A DNA stretch of 64,000 nt, from assembly GCA_963781895.1 (NCBI GenBank), contig CAWAIM010000046.1:1-64000 (forward strand), read 5' to 3'. Positions 19,210 through 29,325 of the stretch are shown piece after piece. The position numbers were made by a program, and so were the translations under genes. Numbering within the stretch: position 1 is the stretch's first letter; each line of letters opens with the position of its first letter. Under the pieces are notes generated by a model that saw only the letters and a program-made list of their open reading frames with translations, was not told where the DNA came from and made no database searches. This DNA is from Roseiarcus sp963781895 (GTDB lineage: Bacteria; Pseudomonadota; Alphaproteobacteria; Rhizobiales; Beijerinckiaceae).

Positions 19210-20687
19210 TGCCAGGACATGGCCGACAGATCGTTGACGAAGATCGGCGCGTTCTTCCACAGGCCCTTCAGTTTCGCGTCGGCGACCGTCACATTCGGCA
19301 ATTGGAACAGGAAGGCGTTGACGGAATCCTCGGCGATCTTCTTCTGCGCTTCGCCGATCGCTTGCTTGAACGCGGCGAGATCGGGCGCCGCCGCCACCTT
19401 GGCGTAAATGTCGCGAAACGCCTGGCTGTCATATTGAAAGTAATAGTTCGGATTGGCGTAGATGCCGATGTCGAGCGGCTCGACATGGCTGATGATCGTC
19501 AGGTCGTAGTTCTTGTCCTTGTAGACGCCGCTGAGCCATTGCGCCCATTCGACATCCTGGATTTTCGCCTCGATCCCGACTTCGGCGAGCTGGGCCGCAA
19601 TGATCTCGCCGCCCTGGCGGGCGTAGGGCGGCGGAGGCAATATGAGGCTCAGCTGCAATGGCGTCGTCACGCCCGCTTCTTTCAGCAGCGCCTTCGCCTT
19701 GGCCGGGTCATGCGGATACATGCCGGTGAGGTCGACGTAGCCAGGATCGTTCGGCGTCAGATGGCTGCCGATCGGCGCGCCGAGGCCGTTCATCGCCCCG
19801 TCGATGATCGCCTTGCGGTCGATCGCATAGGCGATCGCTCTGCGCACGCGCACGTCATCGAGCGGCTTGCGCTTGTTGTTCATGGCGAGGATCGTCTTGC
19901 CCTCGGTGCCGCCGACCAGAACCTGAAATCGCGGATCCTTCCGGAACTGGTCGAGCGCCTGAACGTTGGCGAAGCGCGGAAAGGCGTCGACGTCGCCGGC
20001 GAGCATCGCGGCGACGGCCGCCGACGGATCGGAGATGAAGCGGAAGGTCGCATGCGCGATCGCGATCTTGGCCGGATCGCGATAGCCGTCCCATTTGTCG
20101 AGCGTGATCGACGAGCCCTTTGTCCAGGACGAAAGCTTGTAGGGTCCGGTCCCGATCGGGCCTGTCCCTTCGTCGGCGGCGCTCTTGGCGTCGAGGATGA
20201 CGGCCGTGTTCATGCCCAAATGAAACAGCGCCTCAAAACTCGGCTCCTTGAACTTGAGCACGACGGTGTTCGGGTCCGGCGTCTCGATCGACTCGATCGA
20301 GGCGAAGAACGCCTTGTCCTTATTGGTTGAGTCCTTCGCGGCGAAGCGTTCGAAGGAGAATTTGACGTCATTCGACGAGAAGGGTTCGCCATCCTGGAAC
20401 TTCACGTTCGGGCGCAGGGTGAAAGTGAGCGTCTTGAGATCGGGCGAAAATGTCCACTTCTCGGCGAGCAATGGCGTCACCGAGAAATCTTCCTCGATTT
20501 TGGTCAGTCCCTCGAAAATATTGTAATGCGTCACTTCGCCGATCGCCGCCGCCGCGCCGGCCGTCGGATCCAGCCCCGGCGGCTCGAGCACCATGCCGAT
20601 CGTGACGCTGTCCTTGGCGTAAGCGAGACCCGCAGAAGCCCACAAGGCGAGGCCAAAGGAGAGGATCAGGCGGTTGACGCGACGCAT
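19206..20687 (-). CDS. ABC transporter substrate-binding protein, SBP_bac_5 (peptide/opine/nickel) family
   Basis: A 493-residue periplasmic binding protein. Signal peptide: MRRVNRLILSFGLALWASAG with cleavage after AYA near residue 24. Family landmarks: LEPPGLDPTAGAA at the mature N-terminus, PLLAEKWTFSPDLKTLTFTL, GPIGTGPYKL, RRAIAYAIDRKAIIDGAMNG and YDLTIISHVEPLDIGIYANP. The gene ends in an ATGA overlap with the amidase. Its likely partner permease and ATPase genes (21507-25232) lie upstream on the same strand, separated by a DUF2852 gene. Ligand unknown. Confidence 0.92.
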   Translation of the reverse strand: MRRVNRLILSFGLALWASAGLAYAKDSVTIGMVLEPPGLDPTAGAAAAIGEVTHYNIFEGLTKIEEDFSVTPLLAEKWTFSPDLKTLTFTLRPNVKFQDGEPFSSNDVKFSFERFAAKDSTNKDKAFFASIESIETPDPNTVVLKFKEPSFEALFHLGMNTAVILDAKSAADEGTGPIGTGPYKLSSWTKGSSITLDKWDGYRDPAKIAIAHATFRFISDPSAAVAAMLAGDVDAFPRFANVQALDQFRKDPRFQVLVGGTEGKTILAMNNKRKPLDDVRVRRAIAYAIDRKAIIDGAMNGLGAPIGSHLTPNDPGYVDLTGMYPHDPAKAKALLKEAGVTTPLQLSLILPPPPYARQGGEIIAAQLAEVGIEAKIQDVEWAQWLSGVYKDKNYDLTIISHVEPLDIGIYANPNYYFQYDSQAFRDIYAKVAAAPDLAAFKQAIGEAQKKIAEDSVNAFLFQLPNVTVADAKLKGLWKNAPIFVNDLSAMSWQ

Positions 20688-20843
20688 GGCATGCTCCGAC
20701 GCTTAAGCGGAAAGGCGGCCGAGCATACCATTGCGGGAGATGAGATCGTCAAGATTGAGAGTTTTCCCGCGCAGCGCGCCGAAATCCGGGCGTCCTTGCG
20801 GACGCCCGGCGCCTGCAGAAAGAGAATTTAGCTCAGATGCTCG

Positions 20844-21368
20844 TCAGCGCGGCGGCTCCGTTCCGCCGGTCGGACGGGAGCGCCGTTCGGCCATGAAGCG
20901 TTCGAACTCCTCGCGGTCCTTGGCGCGTCGAATCGCCTCGACATATTCGGAGAACTCGCGCTGAGCCTCGTCGAGTCTTCGGCGTTCCTCGTCGAGCCGG
21001 GCAAGTTCGGCCGTCTTCCAATCGTCGAAAGCGGCGTTGCCGGTCGACGAGTAGAAGCGCGCCGCGCGGTTCATCCCGCGGCCGCACCCCCACGAGCAAC
21101 TCGAAGACATCATACCGCGCGCCTCCTGCCATTTGCTGGTCGCCATGGTCTGCAAGTCCGGGCCGCCGTAGCGGCGCTGCCAGGCCTTGTAGCCGAGGAT
21201 CGCCAGACCAATCGGCCAAAAGACGATGAAGCCGAGGACCATGGCGATGATTTCGAATGGCGACCAGCGCGAACCGCCGCCGCGCCGCCAGTGGGCGCTC
21301 GCCCATTCGCCGGGACCGAATTCCCGAGCGCTACCGGAACCGCCCATCGCACTATCCGCCGTACCCAT
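20844..21368 (-). CDS. DUF2852 family membrane protein
   Basis: A 174-residue protein. After a Gly/Ser-rich N-terminus there is one membrane segment (SPFEIIAMVLGFIVFWPIGLA, about residues 36-56), then KAWQRRYGG and a long charged, likely coiled-coil tail (ELARLDEERRRLDEAQREFS). This matches the DUF2852 pattern common in Alphaproteobacteria. The start at 21368 (MGTADSAMGGSGS) avoids an Arg-rich upstream extension. Function unknown. It sits between the transporter ATPase gene and its binding protein gene, all on one strand. Confidence 0.75.
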   Translation of the reverse strand: MGTADSAMGGSGSAREFGPGEWASAHWRRGGGSRWSPFEIIAMVLGFIVFWPIGLAILGYKAWQRRYGGPDLQTMATSKWQEARGMMSSSCSWGCGRGMNRAARFYSSTGNAAFDDWKTAELARLDEERRRLDEAQREFSEYVEAIRRAKDREEFERFMAERRSRPTGGTEPPR

Positions 21369-21506
21369 TGTCGAGTCTCCATCGCTCCCGAGGCCGCGAC
21401 GCCTTCGGCGGCGGTCGCCCGGGCCGCTATCAGATTGGGGCGCGCCAGGCGCCGCGCAAGACCGCGCCACTCAAAAAAGCATTACGTTCAAGTCAATGAG
21501 GCTGAC

Positions 21507-22475
21507 CTAAATCAGCGGGAAATGACAGGCCGCGCAATGGCCTGCTGCATTGACGGCGTCAAGGGCCGGCGCCTCCTCGAAGCAGCGGGGACGAGCGAAT
21601 GCGCAGCGCTGCGCATAAGGACAGCCGCGCCCCGCCGGACCATTCGGCGCTGTGGGCGCGGATGGCGCGACGCGCGTCGGCCGATCGAGGCGCGGCGTCG
21701 CATCGACGAGCTCGCGTGTATAAGGGTGCGCCGGACGTGCAAACATCGCGTCGGTGGGGCCGATCTCGACGACGCGTCCGCGGAACATCACCGCGGTCGT
21801 CTCGCAAATGTGCGAGACGACCGCGAGGTCGTGGCTGATCAGCAGATATGTCACGCCGGCGTCGCGCTGCAGATCGCTCATCAGGTTTAGCGCCTGCGCC
21901 TGCACCGACACATCGAGCGCGGACACCGGCTCGTCCGCGATGACAAGCTTCGGCCTCGTGATCAGCGCGCGAGCGATCGCGATTCGCTGCCGCTGGCCGC
22001 CGGAAAACTCGTGCGGGTATTTCGACGCGTCGGAAGCCTTGAGGCCGACCGCAGCCAGCGACGCCGCGACGCGCGCGACGCGCTCGGACCGCGTCGCGCC
22101 GCCCAACGCGGCAAGCGGTTCGGCGACGATTTTCTCGACGCGCTGACGGGGATCCAGCGAGCCGTAGGGGTCCTGAAAAATCATCTGCATATGGGCGCGA
22201 AGGCGGCGCAATTCACGGCGCGGCAAATCGAACAGGGACCGCCCTTCGAGCTTGACCGCTCCGGAATCCGGCCGGTCGAGCGCCAAGGCGATGCGCGCCA
22301 GCGTCGACTTGCCGGATCCGGATTCGCCGACAATCCCGAACGAGCGCGCGGTCCGAACGGAGAAGCTCACTCCAGCCAGCGCCGGACGGACGACCCTCTG
22401 CGCCATCGGGCTCGCACGCGCCAGACGGTAGGTCTTGACGAGATCGATGACCTCCAGCAGCGGCGGCCCGCTCAT
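21507..22475 (-). CDS. Peptide-type ABC transporter ATP-binding protein, DppF/OppF-like
   Basis: A 322-residue ATPase: Walker A GESGSGKST (about 50-58), signature EFSGGQRQRIAIARAL, Walker B PKLVIADEPVSALD and the switch His in LLISHDLAVV. The C-terminus GCPYAQRCAFARPRCFEE carries the cysteine-rich oligopeptide-transporter tail (oligo_HPY), which in relatives holds an Fe-S cluster. ATG at 22475 overlaps the stop of the upstream dppD-like gene by 4 nt. Supplies energy for uptake with its DppD-like partner. Confidence 0.92.
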   Translation of the reverse strand: MSGPPLLEVIDLVKTYRLARASPMAQRVVRPALAGVSFSVRTARSFGIVGESGSGKSTLARIALALDRPDSGAVKLEGRSLFDLPRRELRRLRAHMQMIFQDPYGSLDPRQRVEKIVAEPLAALGGATRSERVARVAASLAAVGLKASDASKYPHEFSGGQRQRIAIARALITRPKLVIADEPVSALDVSVQAQALNLMSDLQRDAGVTYLLISHDLAVVSHICETTAVMFRGRVVEIGPTDAMFARPAHPYTRELVDATPRLDRPTRVAPSAPTAPNGPAGRGCPYAQRCAFARPRCFEEAPALDAVNAAGHCAACHFPLI

Positions 22476-23446
22476 TGGATCAGCCCCGTCTCCCCGGCGC
22501 GGTGGCACCTCGATAGGCGATCGGCTCCAAACGCGACCTGTGGCGGAGGCGCTGTACGGCAGATGTCGATGGTCAGCACGCATCGGTCCGCGAAAGGGCA
22601 GCCGGCGCGGTTGGCTTGGACGCCGGGCGGCGCGCCGGGAATCGTCTTGAGACGCGCGCCGCGGGGCGCGCCGGGCTGCGGCCGAGCGTCCAGCAGCGCG
22701 CGCGTGTAGGGATTTTTCGGGTCGCGAAGCACCGCCTCCGCGGGGCCGCTCTCCATGATGACCCCCGCGTACATCACGATGATGCGGTCGCAATGTCCGG
22801 CGACCACCGCCAGGTCGTGACTAATCAGGAGAAGCGCCATGTTCGATTCCGACCGCAGTGCGTCGATCAGTTCCAAAATCCGCGCCTGAACGGTAACGTC
22901 GAGCGCCGTTGTCGGCTCGTCGGCGATGACGAGGCGCGGCGAGCAGCCGATCGCCATCGCGATCATCGCGCGCTGCCGCTCGCCGCCGGACAGCGCGAAC
23001 GGATAGGATCGCGCCGCCCGCTCGGGCTCGGCAATCCGCACATGTTCGAGCAGCTTCGCGGCCATCTCGAGCGCGGCTCCTTTCGCCATCCCGCGATGCA
23101 GCATCAGCGGCTCGGCGACTTGCGCGCCGACTCGGTGCAATGGATTGAGCGCGGTCATCGGCTCCTGAAAGATCATTGCGATCCGATCGCCGCGCAGGGC
23201 GCGCATCGCCTCTTCGTCGAGGCCGACGAGTTCGCGCCCGTCGAAACGGATCGAGCCCGAGACAAGCGCGTTCTCCGGAGTGAGACCCATCAGCGCCAGC
23301 GCCGTCATCGTCTTGCCGGAGCCGGATTCGCCGACGACCCCGAGGCTCTCGCCCTCGTCGAGCGCAAACGTCGCCCCATCCACGACGCGCTGCACGCCGT
23401 CTTGCGCGGACACGTCGATGGCGAGATCCAAGACCTCGATCAGCAT
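22472..23446 (-). CDS. Peptide-type ABC transporter ATP-binding protein, DppD/OppD-like
   Basis: A 324-residue ATPase with Walker A GESGSGKTM (about 39-47), signature ALSGGERQRAMIAMAIG, Walker B PRLVIADEPTTALD and ISHDLAVV. The oligo_HPY tail GCPFADRCVLTIDIC is present. Overlaps the next gene by an ATGA junction and follows the permease gene immediately (1-nt gap), consistent with one operon. Confidence 0.92.
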   Translation of the reverse strand: MLIEVLDLAIDVSAQDGVQRVVDGATFALDEGESLGVVGESGSGKTMTALALMGLTPENALVSGSIRFDGRELVGLDEEAMRALRGDRIAMIFQEPMTALNPLHRVGAQVAEPLMLHRGMAKGAALEMAAKLLEHVRIAEPERAARSYPFALSGGERQRAMIAMAIGCSPRLVIADEPTTALDVTVQARILELIDALRSESNMALLLISHDLAVVAGHCDRIIVMYAGVIMESGPAEAVLRDPKNPYTRALLDARPQPGAPRGARLKTIPGAPPGVQANRAGCPFADRCVLTIDICRTAPPPQVAFGADRLSRCHRAGETGLIQ

Positions 23447-23447
23447 C

Positions 23448-24287
23448 TCAGTTGCGCGTCTTCAGCTTGGGATCGAGCGCGTCGCGCAGGCCGTCGCCGA
23501 GGAGATTGAGACCGAGCACGCTAAGCGCGATCGCAGCGCCGGGATAGATCGCCAGATGCGGCGCGTTATAAAGAACGTTCTGCGCGTCGGCGAGCATCTT
23601 GCCCCAGGAGACTTGCGGCGGCTGCGCGCCAAGGCCGAGATAGGAGAGCGCCGCCTCGGCCAGGATGGCGATGGCGAACTGGATCGTCGCCTGGACGATC
23701 AGCGCCGGCGCGATGTTCGGCAGCACGTGATCGAAGGCGATGGACATCGGTCCGCGTCCGGCCGCACGCGCGGCAAGCGAATATTCGCGCGCCAGCACCC
23801 CATTGGACGTCGCACGCGTCAGCTTGGCGATGATCGGCACATTGTAGACGCCAATCGCGATGATCGCATTGACGACTCCGGGACCGTAAGTCGAGGTCAG
23901 CATGATCGCCGACAGCAGCGCGGGGAAAGCGAAGACGAAGTCGCTGAGCTTCATGACCGCGTCCTCGATCAGACCCCTGGAGAACGCCGCGATGAGGCCG
24001 AGCGCGACGCCAAAGACAAGACCAATGCCGACCGCGACGACGCCGACCACAATCGAAATGCGCGAGCCGGCCAGCACGCGCGAGGCGACATCGCGTCCGA
24101 GACTGTCGGTGCCGAACCAATGGGCGGTCGAAGGCGGCGCGAGTTTATGGGGAATGTCGATCACGTCGGGCGGGTACGGCGTCCAGACCAATGACAAAAC
24201 CGCCGCAGCGATGAGCGCGGCGATGAGAAGGGCGCCCAGCCAGAGGCTCGCGTTCGCCCGGGAGCCAGGCCATGCCATAGCGCTCAT
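23448..24287 (-). CDS. Peptide-type ABC transporter permease, DppC/OppC-like
   Basis: A 279-residue inner-membrane permease with the N-terminal OppC helix, FGTDSLGRDVASRVLAGSRI after the first loop, and the EAA loop REYSLAARAAGRGPMSIAFD that contacts the ATPases. The ATG at 24287 overlaps the dppB-like stop as ATGA. The frame also reads open upstream across the dppB-like gene because of the shift there; that upstream part is not part of this gene. Confidence 0.9.
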   Translation of the reverse strand: MSAMAWPGSRANASLWLGALLIAALIAAAVLSLVWTPYPPDVIDIPHKLAPPSTAHWFGTDSLGRDVASRVLAGSRISIVVGVVAVGIGLVFGVALGLIAAFSRGLIEDAVMKLSDFVFAFPALLSAIMLTSTYGPGVVNAIIAIGVYNVPIIAKLTRATSNGVLAREYSLAARAAGRGPMSIAFDHVLPNIAPALIVQATIQFAIAILAEAALSYLGLGAQPPQVSWGKMLADAQNVLYNAPHLAIYPGAAIALSVLGLNLLGDGLRDALDPKLKTRN

Positions 24288-25232
24288 GCGGCAGGATTCC
24301 TTAACCGCGGGTCGATCGCGGCGCAGGCGATGTCGACGACAAAATTGAGCCCGATCACGATGATCGCCGTCAGCATCACGCAGTTCTGAACCACCAAGGT
24401 GTCGCGATTGGAAATTGACTGCAGAATGAGCCGGCCAAGGCCAGGCAGAACAAAGACGTTCTCCACGACAATCGCGCCGGCGATCAGGTTGGCGAATTGC
24501 AGGCCCATGATGGTCAGGATCGGAACGATCGCGTTCGGCAGCGCATGCCGCCAGAGCGCCGAACGTCGCGATACGCCCTTTGCTCGCGCGGTGCGCATGA
24601 AATCCTCGTTGAGCGCTTCGAGGACGGCCGAGCGCGTGACGCGGGTCAGAATTGCCGCCTGCACGACCCCGAGCGCGACCGCGGGCAGGATCAGCGCTTC
24701 GAGCGCCTCGATCGGACGCCCCCAGCCGGGAAATCCGCCGGCCGGAACGAGTCGCAGGGTCACGGCGAAAACAATCACAAGCAGGATCGCCAACCAGAAA
24801 TTCGGCAGGGCGATGCCGATTTGGCTCACGCCCATGACGATTGCGTCGCCCGCCCGGCCTCGCCGATCGGCCGCATAGACGCCCGCGGTCAGAGCGATGA
24901 CCGCCGCGAGCGCCATCGCCATGATCGCCAGGGGCGCGCTGACCAAGAGACTCGAGCCGATCAGGGGCCCGATCGGCGAGCCGTAGGCGTATGAGAAGTC
25001 CAAAGTCGCCGTGAAGGGCGCCGCCTATCCAGTGCGCGTAGCGCAGGGCCGCCGGCTGATCGAGACCGAGCTTGTGCGACAAGGCCGCGACCGATTCGGG
25101 CGTCGCGGTCGGTCCCAGCATGGCTTGCGCGGCGTCGCCCGGAAGGATTTCCATGACGGCGAAAACGATCACCGACGCGCAGAAGAGCGTCGCCGCGAGA
25201 ACCGCCAGGCGCAGGAGTGCGAAGACAACCAT
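24284..25232 (-). CDS. Peptide-type ABC transporter permease, DppB/OppB-like (frameshift near 25000)
   Basis: First gene of the transporter operon, about 315 residues when restored. The N-terminal part (MVVFALLRLAVLAATLFCAS ... MEILPGDAAQAMLG ... LGLDQPAALRYAHWIGG) is typical DppB. After GDFG near 24990-25005 the frame shifts and continues as SYAYGSPIGPLIGSSLLVSA with the EAA loop EDFMRTARAKGVSRRSALWR, ending at 24284. A one-base error joins them. It begins only 41 bp after the end of lptE on the same strand, where holA is expected in most relatives. Confidence 0.85.
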
Positions 25233-25272
25233 CGCCGCAAGCTAAGGCTTCGGGCGAAGCCGAGACAAGGGC

Positions 25273-25785
25273 CTATGAGGTCTTGCCGGCCAGCGCCGAG
25301 GCGAGACGCAAGGAAATCTCCGAGGAAAGGGCGCGAGCGACGCGGATCTCGGCGTCGCGCGCCGCGCGCAGGTCGGCGTAGCGCTGCGTCGTGCGATCGT
25401 AAGCCGCGGCGGCGGTTGCATTGCCGGTCAGAACCTTTGCGCCGCCGTCGACCTTGGTCAGGGTGTAAGTGGCGTCGCCCGTCAGCGTCGCCGAGGAGGC
25501 CGCGTTGATTTCCGAATTGACCGTCGGCGTCTGGGTTCCCAGCGAAACCGTGACCGTCAAATGATATTTCGGCGGGGGCGTCTGACCCGTGCCGTTGAGG
25601 TCGGCGATGAGATCCTCGGCCAGATAATGGCCGACGCGGTCATTGATCGGCGCGACTTCGATCGCGCGCAGGTCCCCGACAAGACCAGGGTGCGAAGCCT
25701 CGCCGTACAGGGGTTGGAAACAACCAGCCACGCCGCCAGCCAGCGAAAGCGCCGCGCCGACAGCAAGAAGTCTAAACCACGACAT
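25273..25785 (-). CDS. lptE: LPS-assembly lipoprotein LptE
   Basis: A 170-residue outer-membrane lipoprotein that plugs the LptD translocon for lipopolysaccharide. The lipobox is VAGC at about residues 19-22 after a short signal peptide, followed by FQPLYGEAS, the usual alphaproteobacterial LptE start. It overlaps the end of leuS by 14 bp; leuS-lptE is a conserved gene pair in Alphaproteobacteria, which supports the call. Confidence 0.88.
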   Translation of the reverse strand: MSWFRLLAVGAALSLAGGVAGCFQPLYGEASHPGLVGDLRAIEVAPINDRVGHYLAEDLIADLNGTGQTPPPKYHLTVTVSLGTQTPTVNSEINAASSATLTGDATYTLTKVDGGAKVLTGNATAAAAYDRTTQRYADLRAARDAEIRVARALSSEISLRLASALAGKTS

Positions 25786-28417
25786 TGACGATCCTATTCG
25801 GCACGATAATGATCTTGCGGGCGCGCTTATTATCCATCGCCCGGACGACGGCGTCGAGGGCGAGCGCGGCGTTTTCGATCCGCTTGGCGTCGGCGTCGCG
25901 CTCGATCTTCAGCTCGCCCCGCTTTTTGCCGTTGACCTGAGCGACATAGATCACGTGGGTCGACACGATCAGGCTGCGGTCCGCGACCGGCCATGGACTC
26001 TCCGCCACGAAGGATGTGTGGCCGAGCGCCTCCCAGCATTCCTCCGCCAGATGCGGCATCATCGGCGCAAAACACTGGACGAGAATGTCGCCCGCCTCGG
26101 CAAGGGCGAAGCGCAGGTCGTCTGCGATCGGCGTCGCGTCGATCGCTCCCACCGCCGCGCCGAGCGCATTGGCGAATTCATAGATCGTGGCGATGCAAAC
26201 GTTGAAGCGCAGCCGCTCGATCTCGTCCTCGATCTTGGCCAGCGCGCCGTGCGCGATCCGGCGGATGCGCTGCGCTTCGCCGCCAAAGGTCGCCGGCGCC
26301 GCCGGACGCTCGGGGCCGACGACCCGCTCGATCTCGCAAGTCAGGCGCCACAGCCGCTGCGTCTGCCTGTAGGCGCCCTGCACGCCCGCTTCCGTCCAGA
26401 TGACGTCGCGCTCAGGGGGCGAGTCCGAGAGCATGAACCATCGAGCCGTGTCGGCGCCGTAGGTCGCAATGATGTCGTCAGGATCGACCGTGTTGCGCTT
26501 CGACTTCGACATTTTCTCGATCGGGCCGATTTCGACCGGTTCGCGCGAGCCGATGCGGAAGGCTCGACGCCCTTCCGCGTCCGCCCAGACCTCAACCTCG
26601 GTCGGCGCAAGCCATTGTCCGTCTTTGTCGCGATACGTCTCGTGAACGACCATGCCCTGCGTGAAAAGGCCGGCGAAGGGCTCATCGAGATCGAGATGCC
26701 CGCATTTGCGCATCGCGCGGGTGAAAAAGCGCGAATAGAGCAGATGCAGGATCGCGTGCTCGATTCCGCCGATATATTGGTCGACAGGCAACCAGTGATT
26801 GGCGATTGACCGATCGGCCGGAGCCGATTCATTGGATGGATCGGTAAAGCGGACGAAGTACCAAGACGAATCGACGAACGTGTCCATCGTGTCGGTCTCG
26901 CGCCGCGCCGCCCGGCCGCATTGGGGACAGGCGACGTGCTTCCAGGTCGGGTGGCGCTCGAGCGGATTTCCTGGCTGATCGAACGCGACGTCGTCGGGCA
27001 GCCTGACCGGCAGATCCTTGGCCGGAACGGGCACGACGCCACAGCTTTCGCAATGGATGATTGGTATCGGGCAGCCCCAATAGCGCTGGCGTGATATGCC
27101 CCAATCGCGCAGCTTGAAGTTGACCTGCCGCTTCGCCTGCGGGCTGTTGCCGAGCGTCACGGCCTCCAGGCGTCGCGCGACTTCCATTTTAGCGGCCTCG
27201 ATCGTCATGCCGTCGAGGAAGCGGGAATTGATCATCACGCCGTCGCCGTCATAGGCGATCTTGTCGACGACGAAGGTTGCGGGGTCGACGCCGGGCGGAC
27301 AGACGACGGGCGTTGCGCCGAGCCCATAGACATTGACGAAATCGAGATCGCGTTGGTCATGCGCCGGGCAGCCGAAGATCGCGCCCGTCCCATAGTCCAT
27401 CAGAATGAAATTGGCGACATAGACCGGCAAGCGCCAATCGGGATCGAAAGGGTGGAAGACGCGCAACCCCGTGTCATAGCCCTTCTTGTCAGCGGTCTCG
27501 ATCGCAGCGACCGACGTTCCGACCCTGCGGCATTCCTCGATGAAGGCGGCGAGCGCCGGGTCGCGCCGCGCGGCGGAGCTCGCGAGCGGATGATCCGGCG
27601 CGATCGCCATGAACTTCGCGCCGAACAGCGTGTCGGGGCGCGTCGTATAAACTTCGAGCTCGCTTACCCCTGGCTCCCCGGCGAGCGGACCGAGCGTCGC
27701 GGGATCAACGACGAAGCGAACCGTCAGGCCCTCCGACCGTCCGATCCAGTTGCGCTGCATGAGGCGGACCTTCTCCGGCCAGCGATCGAGGCGATCCAGA
27801 CTGGCGAGCAGATCGTCCGAATATTCGGTGATCTTGAGGAACCATTGCGCGAGCTCGCGCTGCTCCACCACCGCCCCGGAACGCCAGCCGCGGCCGTCGA
27901 TCACCTGCTCGTTGGCGAGCACGGTGTGATCGACCGGGTCCCAATTGACCTTCGATTTCTTGCGCGCGACGAGGCCGGCAGCGAGAAAATCGAGGAACAG
28001 CTTCTGCTGATGCTTGTAGTAGCTCGGGTCGCAGGTCGCGATTTCGCGCGACCAGTCCAGCGACAGGCCCATTGACTGCAATTGCGCGCGCATCGTCGCT
28101 ATGTTGGCGTAAGTCCATTTCGCCGGATGCGTGTTGTTCTGTATGGCGGCGTTTTCCGCCGGCAGGCCGAAAGCGTCCCAGCCCATCGGATGCAGAACGT
28201 TGTAGCCGCGCGCGCGTCGATAGCGCGCCACCACGTCGCCCATGGCGTAGTTGCGCACATGGCCCATATGAATTCGACCCGACGGATACGGGAACATCTC
28301 GAGGATGTAATATTTGGGCCGCGAATCGTCGTTACGGGTCCGGAAAACCTGCGCTTCCGCCCAGGCTTTGCGCCATTTGGCTTCAGATTCGCGCACGTTG
28401 TAGCGCTCAGAACGCAT
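25772..28417 (-). CDS. leuS: Leucyl-tRNA synthetase
   Basis: Class Ia aminoacyl-tRNA synthetase of 881 residues, charging tRNA-Leu. HIGH motif: YPSGRIHMGHVRNYAMGDVV (about 44-63). The CP1 editing domain contains TTRPDTLFGAKFMAIAPDHP; the KMSKS motif appears as EKMSKSKRNTVDPDDIIATY. Full length and intact. It overlaps lptE. Essential gene, useful as evidence that not every long gene in the window is broken. Confidence 0.98.
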   Translation of the reverse strand: MRSERYNVRESEAKWRKAWAEAQVFRTRNDDSRPKYYILEMFPYPSGRIHMGHVRNYAMGDVVARYRRARGYNVLHPMGWDAFGLPAENAAIQNNTHPAKWTYANIATMRAQLQSMGLSLDWSREIATCDPSYYKHQQKLFLDFLAAGLVARKKSKVNWDPVDHTVLANEQVIDGRGWRSGAVVEQRELAQWFLKITEYSDDLLASLDRLDRWPEKVRLMQRNWIGRSEGLTVRFVVDPATLGPLAGEPGVSELEVYTTRPDTLFGAKFMAIAPDHPLASSAARRDPALAAFIEECRRVGTSVAAIETADKKGYDTGLRVFHPFDPDWRLPVYVANFILMDYGTGAIFGCPAHDQRDLDFVNVYGLGATPVVCPPGVDPATFVVDKIAYDGDGVMINSRFLDGMTIEAAKMEVARRLEAVTLGNSPQAKRQVNFKLRDWGISRQRYWGCPIPIIHCESCGVVPVPAKDLPVRLPDDVAFDQPGNPLERHPTWKHVACPQCGRAARRETDTMDTFVDSSWYFVRFTDPSNESAPADRSIANHWLPVDQYIGGIEHAILHLLYSRFFTRAMRKCGHLDLDEPFAGLFTQGMVVHETYRDKDGQWLAPTEVEVWADAEGRRAFRIGSREPVEIGPIEKMSKSKRNTVDPDDIIATYGADTARWFMLSDSPPERDVIWTEAGVQGAYRQTQRLWRLTCEIERVVGPERPAAPATFGGEAQRIRRIAHGALAKIEDEIERLRFNVCIATIYEFANALGAAVGAIDATPIADDLRFALAEAGDILVQCFAPMMPHLAEECWEALGHTSFVAESPWPVADRSLIVSTHVIYVAQVNGKKRGELKIERDADAKRIENAALALDAVVRAMDNKRARKIIIVPNRIVNVVV

Positions 28418-28607
28418 GGCCGGACGGACTCTCCGAGAATTGAAGGCTTACAGGATGCGGCGCGACAAATCACGATTTGTTGAGTGGGTCAAATGACATA
28501 GACAAGAACAATCCAATTCCGCTGCGATGCGCGCCCGTTGACCCCGCGATTGAGATAAGACACGTTTGCGGAGGTCGCCATTCGCCGAGCCTGACTGCGG
28601 TGCCCCA

Positions 28608-29325
28608 ATGCCCTCCCCGCGCGATCCGGTCCTTCACTCGACTCCGATCTTGAGTCTCCGGCCGACTCAAATGACGCTCGGCATGCACGAAGTCTTTCAC
28701 AAGCGGGACGCATGGAAGGAGAAAACCTCGCAAGACTTGGCGAAATTCCTTGGCGCGCACATGGTGCCCGTCATCCTGGGCCTCGAGGGCGAGCCCTATC
28801 TGATCGATCATCACCATCTGGCTCGCGCCCTGTATGAAGAGGAGGTCCTGAGCGTCTTCGTGACCATCGTCGCCGACTTGAGCCGTCTTCAGGCAGACCA
28901 TTTCTGGAACGTGATGGACTTTCATGGATGGACGCATCCCTACGATTCCAAGGGACGGCGACGGCCCTATTCCGACCTGCCGAAGACGGTCAAGGGCATG
29001 GAGGACGATCCCTATCGGTCGCTTGCCGGCGAATTGCGCGCCATGCGGCGGCTTCGCGAAGGACTCGACGCCGTTCTCCGAGTTTCTGTGGGCCGATTTC
29101 CTGCGGACGCGCATCAAGGCGAAAGCGATCAAAGCGGACTTCAAGGCGGCGCTGACGGAGGCGCTGGTCCTGGCCAAGACCGGCGAAGCGGACTACCTGC
29201 CCGGCTGGTCCGGCCCGCATGGCTTCACTCACGCGCCAGCGACCAACAGGAAGGCTAAAGCGAAACAAAGAAAGGCCAAGGCTGGAATCGCCCCTTCCAA
29301 TGAGCGATCGCCGGCGAGCCCCTGA
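28608..29325 (+). CDS. ParB-like nuclease family protein (ParBc_2 type; frameshift near 29050)
   Basis: The first part (from ATG 28608) shows the ParBc_2 pattern: ILSLRPTQMTLGMHEVFHKR, FLGAHMVPVILGLEGEPYLI and DHHHLARALYEE, then ADHFWNVMDFHGWTHPYDSK. At about 29044-29055 the frame shifts; the other frame gives FAKDSTPFSEFLWADFLRTR and runs to 29325 with a Lys-rich tail (NRKAKAKQRKAKAG). Restored length is about 238 residues. These proteins share a fold with ParB but are not the chromosome-segregation ParB; role unknown. Monocistronic, divergent from leuS. Confidence 0.75.
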
